64,000 nucleotides of DNA from assembly GCA_001939145.1 (NCBI GenBank), contig LSRX01001224.1, positions 1-64,000 on the forward strand, given 5' to 3'. Of the stretch, positions 35,161 to 46,140 are shown piece by piece. Each line of letters starts with the position of its first letter. Positions within the stretch are counted from its first letter, which is position 1. The notes beneath the pieces were generated by a model, which worked only from the letters and a program-made list of their open reading frames with translations, had not been told where the DNA came from and searched no databases. This DNA is from Symbiodinium microadriaticum. Its lineage: Eukaryota > Sar > Dinophyceae > Suessiales > Symbiodiniaceae. The translations under genes were made by a program, and so were the position numbers.

Positions 35161-35176
35161 AGGACTAGGGAAACGC

Positions 35177-35662
35177 GTGGAAGTGTCTGCCGATGAATCC
35201 AGCCAGGAATCTTTTCCGAGATCCGTGAAGCCTCTCAGGCGAGATCGCAGCACAGAAAAAGAGTTCTTTGCTTGCAAGAGCCTTTGGCAGCCAGTAAGAG
35301 CTGACATGAATGGACCCGCATGCCACGGAATTGAGACCGGGCCTGTCGCAAGGAGCCAACACAGGCCGATCAGGGCCTTAGCTGAAATGCAACTTCGATA
35401 CAGGATAAGACGGATAAGAGTTGCTGGGCTGCCTCTCTGGTGCTTTCATGCCGGTACTTGCGTGGTTCTTAGGTTCCCCATGTCAAGACGCCCATTGCAA
35501 GCGCAGCCTTGTCATTCACGTGCGCTACCAAGTGAAAGGCAGCTCCAGAGAAACTGCCCTGCAAGTCTACAGTCTTGCAGAGCAAGACATGTTGCGCAGA
35601 CTCTCAGTCAAGAACGGTTCATCCCAAGAGGCATAGTCTTTGGGAATTTGTACTTAGACTAG
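35177..35662 (+). other. Open frames of unknown meaning
   Basis: The 161-codon frame and, near 35480-35630, an overlapping frame with CKRSLVIHVRYQVKGSSRET look partly protein-like. They are on the strand opposite to the recognised genes and no domain is seen. Confidence 0.2.
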
Positions 35663-35669
35663 GCTGATC

Positions 35670-36010
35670 TGGATTAGGGTTTAGGGTCTAGGGTTTAGGA
35701 TTGTAGGTTTTAGGGTTTTGGGTTCATCTGCCGTGGCAAGCTGACCGAGAGTCTCTTCGCGGGCCTGGCTTAGATGTCTGTAAGCCGAAACAGCAATGCA
35801 GCACACAAGCAGCAACACGCTCTCGGATCCTTCGTGCCGGAATGCTTGTCAACAAGAAGTCCGGCGCATGTTGCAACGGCGTAAGCTTGGCTGGTGCAGT
35901 CCTGCTTCAGTGTCCTGTCCAGGCCCCATCCACTCTTAGGGTTCAGGGTTTAGGCTTCAGGGGTCTTAGGTTTTTAGGGTTCAGGGTCTTCGGGTTTAGG
36001 GTTTTAGGAC
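35670..36010 (+). repeat. Two TTTAGGG-type tracts
   Basis: Tracts lie at 35670-35725 and 35935-36010, both in TTTAGGG orientation and diverged. The stretch 36010-36730 holds an (AT)n run at 36147-36175 and no recognised gene. Confidence 0.8.
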
Positions 36011-36734
36011 GACAAGAAAAGAACAGAGACAAACGATGTACAAACGCATGCAAGAACGTTGCTAGCTGCAGCGCCCTACTTGTACCGTACTTGGCCTCGA
36101 AACGGTCCGACAACACGAGACATTGAGAGAAGAGAGCAACCTGTATGTATGTATATATATATATATATATATGTATGTAAGAAATAGACTATCACTAGAT
36201 GCTGTAAGTATACTCTAACATGTTGTTGCTCTTGCCACCAACTTCGAGTGCATGCGCCCCGGTGGGCAACAGTCGACACGTCTATGTAGGTGTATATGAA
36301 CTTATGTTTTCAATTTGTTGATTTTTATTATTTTCGTACATTCTTGGCATTGTTAAGATTATGAGTGCTTTTTGTGATAATACTTTTGTGATCATTCAAG
36401 AATTACATTAGGACGATTATTGTAATCTTTTTGCCCGGTGCTGGCCTGATCTCCTGGCCCCACTGCTGCTCGGTTTTCGAGAGAAGTTGGGCCACTGCCT
36501 CGGCATCAAGTAGAGGCTCAAAGCTCCATGTATGCATACATACCTACATGCATAAATCCATAAATACATCCCTACATACATGTAATATGTACATGGACAC
36601 ACATGCACATCCCCGAACACCCAGACATACACACTCTTCTTCTTCGTCAGGGCATGAGGGACTGTCTAGGTCCCCAGGCCGCTTGGGGCTCCCATATTTT
36701 CTGGGGCATCGGAGGTAAGTGCGAACTTCAGTTG

Positions 36735-36925
36735 ATGATCACCCGAAGGCAGGAGCTCATTACAAGCACTGGTGCTGCTGGGACGTATCAACATTGGACA
36801 CCTGCGCCAATTACGTCGCCCGTCCAACCTATACAACCTACAGCAAAGTACAACGCTACAAGTACTGAACTGGACGGCTTACTGTCACCTACAAGAGATG
36901 ATATGCATGTCCGCTTACATTGGGA
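36735..36925 (+). other. Weak exon candidate next to a CA microsatellite
   Basis: The plus frame includes TPAPITSPVQPIQPTAKYNA, then TSTELDGLLSPTRDDMHV. (CA)n and (CT)n runs follow at 36945-37050 and a (TATG)n run at 37125-37160. Confidence 0.2.
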
Positions 36926-37269
36926 AAAGGATGCTACACACACAGGCACGCACGCACTCGCACACACACACACACAGACACACAGACACACACAGACAGA
37001 CACAGAGACAGACACACACACACACACACACTCTCTCCCTCTCTCTCTACATATATCGGCAAAAACACACGATCTAAACAGTATGTAGGACGGTATACGC
37101 ATATACATATATATATATATACATATAGGTATGTATGTATGTATGTATGTACGTATGTCGGTAGGCATGTATGTATGCAGATTCGTGTATGTACTTCATA
37201 CTCACTGCGGGTACTACATATTTCAAACCCCATTTTTGAATAGACGATAAATGCACCGCTGTATTTTCA

Positions 37270-37545
37270 CATCTACAACCCTAAGCCCCTAAACCCCCTA
37301 AAATCCCTAAACCCCTAAACCCTATAGGGTGCCGTACTATATTGGGGACTTAAAAGGGAGGCAGCTTTGCCGATCTCATCTCCAGCGCCGGCCTCGGCCG
37401 AGAGAGCTGGCTCCGACGATTCTGGAGTTTGCAGGCCTCAGGAAGACACCGGAAATGGGTTTAGGGGTTTAGGGTTTAGGGTTTTTTTTTTGGGGGTTTT
37501 TGGTTTTAGAGGGTGTCGGGTTTAGGGGTTTAAGGATTTAGTGCT
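37270..37545. repeat. Outward-facing telomere-type tracts with a small open segment between
   Basis: CCCTAAA units lie at 37272-37325 and TTTAGGG units at 37457-37545. A MITE family 1 remnant (TAGGGTGCCGTACTATATTG) starts at 37325. The remaining 95 bp are open on the plus strand (SFADLISSAGLGRESWLRRF). From 37650 to 37960 the DNA is TATAG/TAATATA-rich without a gene. Confidence 0.65.
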
Positions 37546-38109
37546 TTACGGTGGATGGCTCTGAGGTTTTGGAGTTTACGGATGACCCGTTATAGGATCG
37601 TTGCCAAACGCTGAAGGTCTTGCGCCTCTCTTCTGTGCTGGTTTCATCGTTACATAATGTAGGACACTAGAGTATTAAAAAATATACTACAGCGGTTAAC
37701 TATAGCTTCAAAAAGCCGATCTACCGGAACGGAATAGAACACAATGCACAACACTGCAATTCACATTCTTGATATAGTATAATATAAGTTAAAATAAGAG
37801 AATAGAAGATAACATGAAATAGTATGACATAACATCATATAATACACTATAATATAGTATAATACAAAAGTAAAAACTATATAATCTACTATGATGTACA
37901 TGATGTACTAGAGTTTAATGTAGTATAAACTTTAACAAAACCTAGCATACTGCGCGCAACAACATAGTGTGATATCTCTGTACCTTCCGAGCCGGTCTGA
38001 GGTCAGAATTCTCACAGCAGCCAAGGACCCGGGCCATCCAAGTGTGCCAGAAGCTGATCCAGACGTTCGTCCATTGCCATCATCGTCTGGCCTCACGTTG
38101 GTCCAGGCC

Positions 38110-38430
38110 CTAGCTGTTTAGGGTTTAGGGTCTATAGGGTTTGGGGTTGGGTGCAGGCCCATAATATTGTAATAATAGAATAGGAAAATGACCAAGGCCT
38201 ACTTGGAGGTTCATTGGACTTAATAACTACAGTTATGAGTACCTTAATTCGGGCTATAAGTAAGTATAAATATGGTTTCCCAGACCCCCGGGAGGATCCA
38301 AACAGGTTTAGGGTTTAGGGTTTTAAGGTTTAGGGTTTTAGGGCTTAGGATGTTTAGGGTTCAGGGTTTAGCGTTCCCAGAACCGCCGGGGGGATCCTAG
38401 AAAATAGATCCTTTTTTTTTTTTGGGGGGG
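38110..38430 (+). repeat. TTTAGGG-type tracts and a short T/G run
   Basis: Tracts lie at 38117-38150 and 38306-38375. T11 and G8 runs occur near 38411-38430. At 38203-38250 there is a diverged copy of the end of the inner element at 44.94 kb (CTTGGAGGTTCAT). Confidence 0.75.
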
Positions 38431-38636
38431 GGTCCTTAAAGGGATCTAAGAAATAATAGAATAAAAATAATCAAGCGGAGTGGAAGACAGAGCAGGATAT
38501 AGAGCAGGCTGATGCAGGCAGCTCAAGCCGGGCTGTTCGGGGTATTTCCATGCTGAGTTGGCGACGGATCTGCTTGAGTTCCATCTTTACCTGACATGTC
38601 CCAGGCTCGGCTCGAGAAAGAGGACCTTCCTGGATT

Positions 38637-39935
38637 TTACTCAGCAGGCATGAGATGGTGCACATGGCAAGATGGGGTAAGTCTACAGTATGCGCCCCTC
38701 AACTGGGGCTCTTTTTTGCACTGTGTATCAGTTGCAGAATCACTAGAGGTCCGGTCATCAGAAATATCCGAATCACGCCGTTCAAGTTCCATGGGCACTT
38801 CGCCCTCCCGAGGCAGTGTGGCATCCGCCAGAAACCTGCGAACCCGTGGGTGGTTTCTCTGAGCTGCCAAGCTCAATGGGGTCACGCCGCTGTCGCTCGC
38901 ATGATGCGGGTTTGCTGTCACGTTCACCAGGAGTTCCACCAGCTCATAGTCGCCTTCACCGGCCGCCAGAAGAAGCGGGGTCCATCCATCATCGTCCTGC
39001 CTGTCTAAATCTGCACTCCTTTCAATCAATAATCTCGCGACGTCAGAGTGTCCAGTGCTTACAGCCAGGAACAGCGGTGACCATCGGTCGTGCGTGCCGG
39101 CATCTGGGTGCACACTACCGTCAAGCAGCCGCCGGACTAGCTCCAGGTGCCCCCGTTGGGCAGCGAAGCTCAAGGCCGTCCAACCACTGAAGAGGAGCTG
39201 CGGATCCGCGTCACTAGAAAGGAGCAAATCTGCAATTCCCAGGTGACCTGCTTCGACTGCACACATCAAAGCCGTCCTTTCACGATCTCGCCGGGTGTTC
39301 ACATCTGCTGCAGATCTCAACAGGCAGTCGACCACTTCCAGCCGTTGATGCTCGACGGCAACATAGAGAGCGCTACGACCGTCCCGGCTCCTCCTATCGA
39401 TGCCCGCCCGCTTAGATAGCAAGAACTGCACGACATCTGCATGTCCTGCCATGGATGCGGAATGTAGGGGAGTCTCATCGTGGAGACCGCCCAATTCGAT
39501 ATTCGCGCAAGCATCGTAAAGGACATCCAGGACATGTACATGCCCTTCCTTGTTGTGAAGATCACCAGTTTGCAAGACTGTGCAAACATGTGGACTATCC
39601 CAACTAAAAACGTTGTCACAAAATGCCTTGGTGCACTGCCGAGCTGCTGCTGCGGCATGCCACGCTGCAGAGCGGCAAAAGCGGTCCACACTATCCGGGT
39701 CTTGTCCACTACGAATGGCTGGCAACATCATATCGAGGTCACCGTTAACAGCAGCCTGGAGCATTAACTTCTGATGCTCGTTGGTTGTCTCTTGCTGTAT
39801 GACGACGAGGTTTAAGTGCAGAGGCTTCCCCAAGGATGTCCATGAGGTGTCATCTGACACAATGCTGCTATCGCACACCAACTGCTGGCGAAACGTGGAA
39901 ATCGCTATCTTGTCCCGGATGAGCTTCTTGATCAT
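38637..39935 (-). CDS. Ankyrin-repeat protein with ubiquitin-like amino end
   Basis: The frame has 432 codons. Residues 1-50 (IRDKIAISTFRQQLVCDSSI, then LGKPLHLNLVVIQQ) resemble the truncated ubiquitin-like fold that opens many dinoflagellate ankyrin proteins. From about residue 57 follow ankyrin repeats, with clear TPLHSASMAGHADVVQFLLS, TALMCAVEAGHLGIADLLLS, TALSFAAQRGHLELVRRLLD and TPLLLAAGEGDYELVELLV units. The last 50 residues are hydrophilic. Ankyrin arrays bind other proteins; the partner is unknown. The frame stays open upstream of the ATG with sensible residues (TTLLKILSRHAGVVS), so the true start is probably further upstream. A 78-base in-frame stretch (39626-39549), flanked by AAG|GC and AAG|G, interrupts a repeat and may be an intron. 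Confidence 0.75.
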   Translation of the reverse strand: MIKKLIRDKIAISTFRQQLVCDSSIVSDDTSWTSLGKPLHLNLVVIQQETTNEHQKLMLQAAVNGDLDMMLPAIRSGQDPDSVDRFCRSAAWHAAAAARQCTKAFCDNVFSWDSPHVCTVLQTGDLHNKEGHVHVLDVLYDACANIELGGLHDETPLHSASMAGHADVVQFLLSKRAGIDRRSRDGRSALYVAVEHQRLEVVDCLLRSAADVNTRRDRERTALMCAVEAGHLGIADLLLSSDADPQLLFSGWTALSFAAQRGHLELVRRLLDGSVHPDAGTHDRWSPLFLAVSTGHSDVARLLIERSADLDRQDDDGWTPLLLAAGEGDYELVELLVNVTANPHHASDSGVTPLSLAAQRNHPRVRRFLADATLPREGEVPMELERRDSDISDDRTSSDSATDTQCKKEPQLRGAYCRLTPSCHVHHLMPAE

Positions 39936-39980
39936 GCTGACAACTCCTGCGTGCCGGCTGAGAATCTTGAGCAGAGTTGT

Positions 39981-40700
39981 TGCCTTTGCACATGCAGCTT
40001 CGCTCCTGCATGTTCTTCAACAGGCCACGGATCCTGCGGGACGGGGAAGATTGACACAGCAGGAAACGATGGCGTGAGACATTCGAGCTTCGACCTGCAA
40101 GTGCGGTGCATGCCAAGCTGCGGCCACTTGAAGCACCAGGTCGCCAGTCAGCAAACGCACTTGAAGCATGCCATCAGCAGGCTTTGGCTGTGACATCAGT
40201 AAACCGCTTTCTTTCGTGCGAGTTCTGTTTCTCTCGGGCTCTTGTCGCCCCTTGAACTCTCGACTCTCATGGCACCCTCGTTCCTCCATCTCTGCGCGGA
40301 GGCTTGCTCTTCAGTCAATGTCAATGCTAGAGTTCGAGGCAAAGAAGCAGCAAGGCATGACAATCATCAGCAGCCAGTTATGCCAAGAAGACGAAGACCC
40401 TCAAGTTCAACATCTCTGAAGCCAATACACAAACAACGCATATATATATATATATATATGTATGTATATATATATATATAATGTGCCTACATATATACAG
40501 AAATAAAAAAATATAGCAACACACGCACACATATGTGTGTATGTATGTATATATATATATATACACAGCAATCTATAGTAATATATTGTATTAATTGTAA
40601 AAAGTCTCGAAGTCGCTCGGAAAAGGGCACCTTGTTTTCTGTGTCGATGCGGGCATTCTCAATAAGCCGGGCCACCTGCGAGGCATTTAGACTTCCCCAT
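39981..40700. repeat. AT/TATG microsatellites, otherwise no gene
   Basis: (AT)n and (TATG)n runs at 40438-40480 and 40525-40565. The rest shows nothing recognised. Confidence 0.7.
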
Positions 40701-40770
40701 GGCAGCCCAATCCCTCATGTAGGGTTTAGGGTTTAGAATCCCTCATGTAGGCCGTGCTCATGCGAACTGT

Positions 40771-40875
40771 ATGGGTAGTTCACTAAATTAGGGTCCCTTT
40801 CAGGGTACTTTCAATAAGGGTGCCGCCTTCTCTTAAGGTTCCAACAAGGGGACCCTAATTTAGAGAACTACCCAT
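40771..40875. mobile_element. MITE-like element, family 1 (best copy)
   Basis: ATGGGTAGTTCACTAAATTA with GGGTCCC at the left is mirrored by GGGGACCC and TAATTTAGAGAACTACCCAT at the right: terminal inverted repeats of about 27 bp with one or two mismatches. The core AATAAGGGTGCCG is present. A three-unit TTTAGGG tract lies just upstream at 40718-40735. Confidence 0.8.
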
Positions 40876-40889
40876 ATGGAGGTACGGCC

Positions 40890-41305
40890 GTTTTCCATTG
40901 TTGGCTTTGCGCGCAGCCGATCTGTTTCACGGCTGTTGGAGGTTTAAACCAAGCCAAGAAATCGATGTGGAATGCCGCGTTCCCGCAGCACACCTGACAT
41001 ACCTGGCACAGCGTTCTTGCCTTCACATTCCACTCTGCGATGCTGCATATCATGATGCCGGGCGCACTTCTGGAAAACGCTCGAATTTCGAGCGTGTCGG
41101 GCAGGTCCAGCATATCAGCGACTGCACAGAATCGGCTCACTGGCACAAGTGTCAAGAAGTCAAGACATGAGGATGCTGCAGTGTCGCGGCCTTTGGAACC
41201 TGCCATAACTCGACGCTACCACACCTGGAGGCAGGACGATGTCGCAAAGATTTGCAAAGTCTTCGATCGTCGAGAGGAACGATGGATTGTGAAGCTCTGA
41301 GCGGC
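40890..41305 (-). other. Split gene candidate, unknown
   Basis: Minus 41300-41215 reads ELHNPSFLSTIEDFANLCDI, then VLPPG, and minus 41160-40960 reads VPVSRFCAVADMLDLPDTLE, then AFSRSAPGIMICSIAEWN. Both are protein-like and on the strand of the recognised genes. No domain is assigned. Confidence 0.35.
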
Positions 41306-41629
41306 CTTCTGCCATTGGAGGCGTCAGCGGGACTCATCCTGGCGTGCGGACCATCCTTCCCCGATCCATGCAATCAAACAGAACACACATGCTTAGCTAG
41401 GCTCAGCTGCTACTTCTCCTTGTCTGCAACTCGGAGCTTTGCCAAGGCTTAGGCTATGTCTGCACAGGACATGGACATCCCCTGTGGCCCAAGTAATCTC
41501 TCCCCTCAATGCAACCACAGCGTCCAGTGAAGCTGCCTGGCAGAGACATGCAAAGACATGACCTACGAGCTGGATGCACCTTAATCAGCTTCAAGGGCTT
41601 GTCCACTTAGCATTTTCGAACTTCGGGCT

Positions 41630-42190
41630 GTGCCTGCCATTATTAGAAGGAAGGTGCAGGGTTGCGTACACGTACAGCTTCTCAAGACTGATTTGTCGCC
41701 ATGGGAGACTGGCAGAGTTTCTGTCGCCGCTGCATCTGACACGATGTTTGGCTATGGATTCTCTGTAGTTCTTTTGGACATAGCAGCAACATGTGCCTCG
41801 CTTGGATCACCAATGTCAACGTCACTCCGAGCACCATCATCATGGCCATCGCCCATCACCTTCAGGATCGCCATTGCGGTCCTCCTCCTCACTGCATTCT
41901 CACCTGCTTTATGAACCTGGTGTGGAGTTGTAACAGACTGACCATGCCGATGCCCATAGGATGTGTGCATGAGCCGGTTGGGAAAGCACTCGCAACAAAT
42001 AGACTAATTAAGCTTGCTTGCCGACGCAATGGCAACACGCTCCCGTCAAAACCGGTTACACTCCAGAGAACTTCGACAAGTATGTGCTCAGCATTGCTCA
42101 GTCCTATAGTCCCCACACCCCGAAAACTCATCATCGAGAAACTTCGCCCCCAGAATTCCTGAAGCCTTCTCCCACTCATGTGCACCTCGC
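41630..42190 (-). other. Exon candidates, unknown
   Basis: Minus 42110-41970 includes SNAEHILVEVLWSVTGFDGS, and minus 41905-41760 includes ENAVRRRTAMAILKVMGDGH. They are protein-like but in different frames, with no domain recognised. Confidence 0.25.
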
Positions 42191-42265
42191 CGGAGCTCCA
42201 GTCACGGATTGCCTCCTAGCAGATTTCCGAGATCTCTGGGCATAAGGTTTAGGGGTTTAGGGCCT

Positions 42266-42368
42266 ACTGTTGATGATATAAATCCTGCATTACCTTAACG
42301 ACCCTAAACTATGGGAATTGCGGTATATTCCTTACTATGGGTATTGCGGGAAGTATGTCATCAACCGT
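42266..42368. mobile_element. MITE-like element, family P (copy 1)
   Basis: The ends ACTGTTGATGATA and the complement of its near-mirror (GTCATCAACCGT) bracket about 100 bp. The two halves are near-palindromic: AAATCCTGCATTACC at the left and GGGTATTGCGGGAAG at the right. Copies 2 and 3 are at 48.28 and 50.59 kb. Confidence 0.8.
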
Positions 42369-42459
42369 CGTTCTCTGCTGATACGGCATCCTCAGGGCTA
42401 GCCGCCAAACTAAACCGTGCAATCCCCAAAGCCCCAGCACCATGTTCCACAAAGCCTAT

Positions 42460-42562
42460 GACTCCAATATTCCTTAATTATGGAATATGCCTTAAATCTT
42501 CTTAGCGTTCCTATTATAATCTAGAGGGTATATTCCTTAATTAAGGGATAGTGGCGTCTCTG
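42460..42562. mobile_element. MITE-like element, family Q (copy 1)
   Basis: GACTCCAATATTCCTTAATT at the left pairs with TTAATTAAGGGATAGTGGCG and TCTC at the right. CCTTAAAT and TATTATAAT are inside. Related copies are at 44.87 and 48.80 kb. Confidence 0.65.
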
Positions 42563-42719
42563 GGAAGCCTATGACACCAAAGCCTCACAATTCCCATTCA
42601 TGCCTGCATCGCTCCCCTCCTCCTCTAATACAGAGCTTCATGGAAACCCTGGATGGCACGATCCGTAGACGGAATCCCACAATACTACACGTCTGTGAGT
42701 AAGCGACCCCAAACGCAAC

Positions 42720-43150
42720 TAAACCCCCAAACCGTAGCTCACCTCCCTAAACCCTAAACCCGAAGAATGATCCCGAGTCTGAGACCTAGAACCCTGAACC
42801 CTAAACCCCTAAGCCCAAAACCCCAAACCCTGAACCTTAAACCCTAAACCCTAAAACCCTAAACCCTTAAACCCTAAACCCCTAAACCCCTAAACCCTAA
42901 AACCTTAAACCCTAAACCCCTAAACCCAAATGTCCTGCAGCAAACTTCGGAATGCCGGCAAGCTCAGGGTCGCCGGGCTCCCACAACTGGCCAGGCGTTC
43001 CGTCACCTGCCCAGTTACTTTAGGTTTTAGGGTTTAGGGCTTTAGGGTTTTAGGGTTTAGGGGTTTAAGGTTTGGGGTTGAGGGGTTTAGGGCTTTAGGG
43101 GTTTAGGGTTTCAGGGGTTTAGGGGGTTTAGGGTTTTAGGGTTTAGGGAA
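42720..43150. repeat. Large outward-facing pair of telomere-type arrays
   Basis: CCCTAAA-type units lie at 42720-42930 and TTTAGGG-type units at 43018-43150, both long. The 87 bp between them (42931-43017) are open on the minus strand (TPGQLWEPGDPELAGIPKFA) and look like a small exon. Confidence 0.85.
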
Positions 43151-44317
43151 GGCTGAAGGTTTGGAGGTTGTTAAGCAGGTTTTGTTTATGACTTTTGCTC
43201 TCATTGTTGCTTTGCATGGACACTCCTGTTGCTACTGTTATCGCTTCCTATATTCTCCCTTTTTTGTACTGCTACCACGACCCAATACCATTATTGCTAT
43301 CTAACTTCTATGGCTATTGTTATTATCTATTGCTATCACTATATCGTTCAGACGATAATCATAACTACCTACCGCTACTATCTGCATTGTATTGCCATTA
43401 CTAACATCATCATGAGTGCTGCTGCCATGGATTAGGATGCAGTGATTTTTGCACACCGGGTTTTTTGGGTTTAGTACCTTGTCTGTTTTGGGGTCTCAAG
43501 TTCGGGCTTAAGGCTGTGGGGTTGAGCATTTTAAGGTTTTCAGCAAGACTCGCCCAAAAGTGACGTTTTGGGCATCTGCAGGCCGCATCGGATGTGTGTG
43601 AAACCCATCCCCCCGCTCGTTTGGGGCCTGGGGATTAACGGTTTTTCAGGTTCCGGGTTCAGGGCTGCAGACTTGTGGGGTTCAGGGTCTTCGGGTTTCA
43701 GGGTCCAGAGTTTGGCTTTGGGGCTACATTGCTGGACTTTGTACTTCGTTGCTGGGGGCTCGCGATGGGTTGACCGATGTAGTAAACAGCAAGCCAGAGA
43801 CGGAAGAAAACGGAGGAGGAGGCGGGGGCGGGGCACTCAGAATACAGTGCATGATCGCGCGGACGAGACTCGTGTGATCTGAACAACAAGGGACACAAGG
43901 GAGTGACGAGCCGCTTGACCCTTAATGGCCTGCAACCTTGCACCTGGGGCCGCCGAATGACCAGGCATTGGTCCAACATTTCAATCCCTACACAGCCTTA
44001 TGGGATGGCTGAGACTGTATGGCCTGTGCAATCCTAGGGCTTCAGGCGCAGGCTTGAATGGAGCGCAGGATGTGGAGAGGGTGGGGTGTTGAAGATAGAA
44101 CCTATATGTTTGCATGTCAACGCAATGCTGCAAACAAGCTGCGAACAACACTGCAGTTGCAGGAACCTCTATGGGGAACATGGTGACTTACGACAAACCC
44201 AAGCTTGCTGGCATGTCAACCGTCAACCTAAGGTATCCAAACAAGATTCGAATCTCCAAACTTGCTTCTACCTAACATGCACTCGTACTGCATCATCACA
44301 TTGCTACCAGCACTTAT
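43151..44317. other. No gene recognised
   Basis: CTATTG-rich low-complexity sequence lies at 43.2-43.43 kb and degenerate GGGTTT words at 43.45-43.73 kb. The open frames are not convincing. Confidence 0.4.
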
Positions 44318-44851
44318 TTAGAACTGGGGTCCGGCGCCGCAAATTGCGGAAAAGGCCTCATCTGCAGTGGGGTTCATGTTCAGAAGATGCATAGCATCAC
44401 CCAGCATTTCTGCCGGGATCGTCGCATGCTGTTGGAAGAAATCTTCCATAAACTCCTGCAAAACATGCCATGTACACCGATCCCATTTTGGGGTTTTAGG
44501 GTGTATAATGCAAAAATTGTACATGACATAGTACATGATGTTGGATTGCAAAGCTGAGCATTCTGTCTGTTGATTACCTCAGTAGGAACCTCTACGACTC
44601 CTCACACAGCGACGCTCAAGCAGCAACTCCACGATGGCTTGCTCCATGTTTTTGCTGATTATGACATGAGAGCCAGATGATGGAAAACATGCGCCACCAC
44701 ACATTGGGCAGTTGCACCAAGCCCGAGAATTGACATGAAGGATGAATGGGATGATGCCCCACCATCCCGTCTTCCTTGACCGAGACTCCCTTGACTCCCT
44801 TCCTTCCAAGGGGGTGAACCTCTGCATATGATGAGGAAGCCCCACACACAC
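44318..44851 (-). CDS. Small split gene with a RING-like CPxC motif
   Basis: Exon candidate 1 (about 44760-44590) reads CNCPMCGGACFPSSGSHVII, then SKNMEQAIVELLLERRC. A C-P-x-C followed by an Asn and a leucine-rich helix is typical of the second half of RING or U-box-like E3 ligase domains. The terminal exon (44458-44318) begins after an acceptor-like TGTTTTGCAG and reads EFMEDFFQQHATIPAEMLGD, then AMHLLNMNPTADEAFSAICG, ending in a TAA. The first half of a RING domain was not found, so the assignment is tentative. The strand agrees with the other genes. Confidence 0.4.
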
Positions 44852-44869
44852 ATGCCGAATCTCCTCCCA

Positions 44870-45145
44870 GAGACTCCAATGTCCCTTAAATCAAGGAATA
44901 TACCTTAAATATATGATAGGAACCCTAATGAGACTTAAGGTACTTGGAGGTTCATGGGTAGTTATAAGTGGGGTTACAAGTCCTGTAATATGGGTTATAA
45001 CTAGAGTTACCCTACTTAGAACCCCACTTATAACTACCCATGAACCTCCAAGGCTATTCCTTCATTAAGGAATATACCTGAAATATATTATAGGAACCCT
45101 AATGAGACTTAAGGTATATTCCTTTTTTTAAGGAATATTGGAGTC
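44870..45145. mobile_element. Family Q elements in tandem, interrupted by a nested element
   Basis: Left part 44870-44942 (AGAGACTCCAATGTCCCTTA ... GACTTAAGGTA) and right part 45053-45145 (ATTCCTTCATTAAGGAATAT ... AATATTGGAGTCTCTGAG) each contain the segment GATAGGAACCCTAATGAGAC or its TATAGG variant in the same orientation. So two copies lie side by side with the inner element between them, or a segment was duplicated by the insertion. Confidence 0.7.
44943..45052. mobile_element. Nested MITE-like element with perfect 33-bp inverted ends
   Basis: Positions 44943-44975 are the exact reverse complement of 45020-45052 (starting CTTGGAGGTTCATGGGTAGT). The whole is about 110 bp and nearly palindromic. 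Perfect ends suggest recent activity or gene conversion. A diverged end is at 38.2 kb. Confidence 0.8.
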
Positions 45146-45837
45146 TCTGAGTTGCAGGCTTGACGCACAGGCTGCACCACCTTTCCTCCTGCGCTGCTGA
45201 GACCACTGGCTCGGCCAGGGCCGAAGCGCTCCTTAAAGGAACCCAAACATGTCGAGGTCTACAAGAATGTTACTACTGATCCTTAGGGCTCCTGATCCTA
45301 ATCTGGATTATCTACTTGTTCGTGTGCTTTTTGCAGAGAATACGCGAGAGTGCAGGTCACCAAAGCTGAAGAACACTGCTCCAGAACCTCTCCCATAGGT
45401 ACCAGAACATATAATATAGGGCAATGCGACCCCGACCTGACACAAGAAAACACCTGCGCATGGTTCGCCGCCCTGACTGCCAGCCAGGGTCTGTGGCCAC
45501 AGCCCGCTTTTACGACAAAACGCGCATTCCACAAGCATTTCGCAGTGCTGCTTTTGGGTTTATGCTGTAGAATCTCGCTGAGGAAGGTTGGTAGGAGTTG
45601 GGCAGTCAGGCATCAGGTGTCGTCACGGGATCATTTGTGCCCAAAAAGAGTCGTAACACGCTCAAGCTGAAACGCCCTGAACCCAAAGTTTACACCTCGA
45701 AGCTTTGGCCCCGTGGCAAAAGGCTTCTTGTGTTTGTCTGTCTTGCTCATTCACGGTAACTCTACAACACAAACGAGACAGTCATTTCACGACTCACAGG
45801 TTTTGGTGGCTCAACTCAATCAACGCTGTGAGCTTCT
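45146..45837. other. No gene recognised
   Basis: Open frames on both strands at 45.3-45.67 kb are not convincing. The sequence shares short words with the dispersed repeats that follow. Confidence 0.35.
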
Positions 45838-46011
45838 GTCAAGATCCGGAATTTGCCTGAATCACCTTGGACTCTTCAAGTTTTATCTTGCCGGGTTGCA
45901 CCGTTTCCTCAGGTGTCTCCTGAGAGAAGCGGGACAGAGCAGGGCCCACCCTCCCCCCTCTTTCAATCCCTCCCTTCTCAAGTTGGCATCCTCCACCAGG
46001 GCGGATTGGTC

Positions 46012-46095
46012 CTCCTGACCCGTGGTGGGGTGTTTCGGGCTTCGGGCCACTACGAAGCTGATTCGCAGGATTTGGGGCTCTTGAGCAGCACGGAG
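46012..46095 (+). repeat. Short dispersed repeat, related to 48535-48620
   Basis: GTGGTGGGGTGTTTCGGGCT ... CAGGATTTGGGGCTC corresponds to GTGGTGGAATGCTTCGGGCT ... CAGGAGTTGGGGCTC at 48.56 kb. Confidence 0.5.
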
Positions 46096-46140
46096 GCTGA
46101 CAGGCTGATTCGTTACGCGTCCACATCTGATCTGGCCCCA

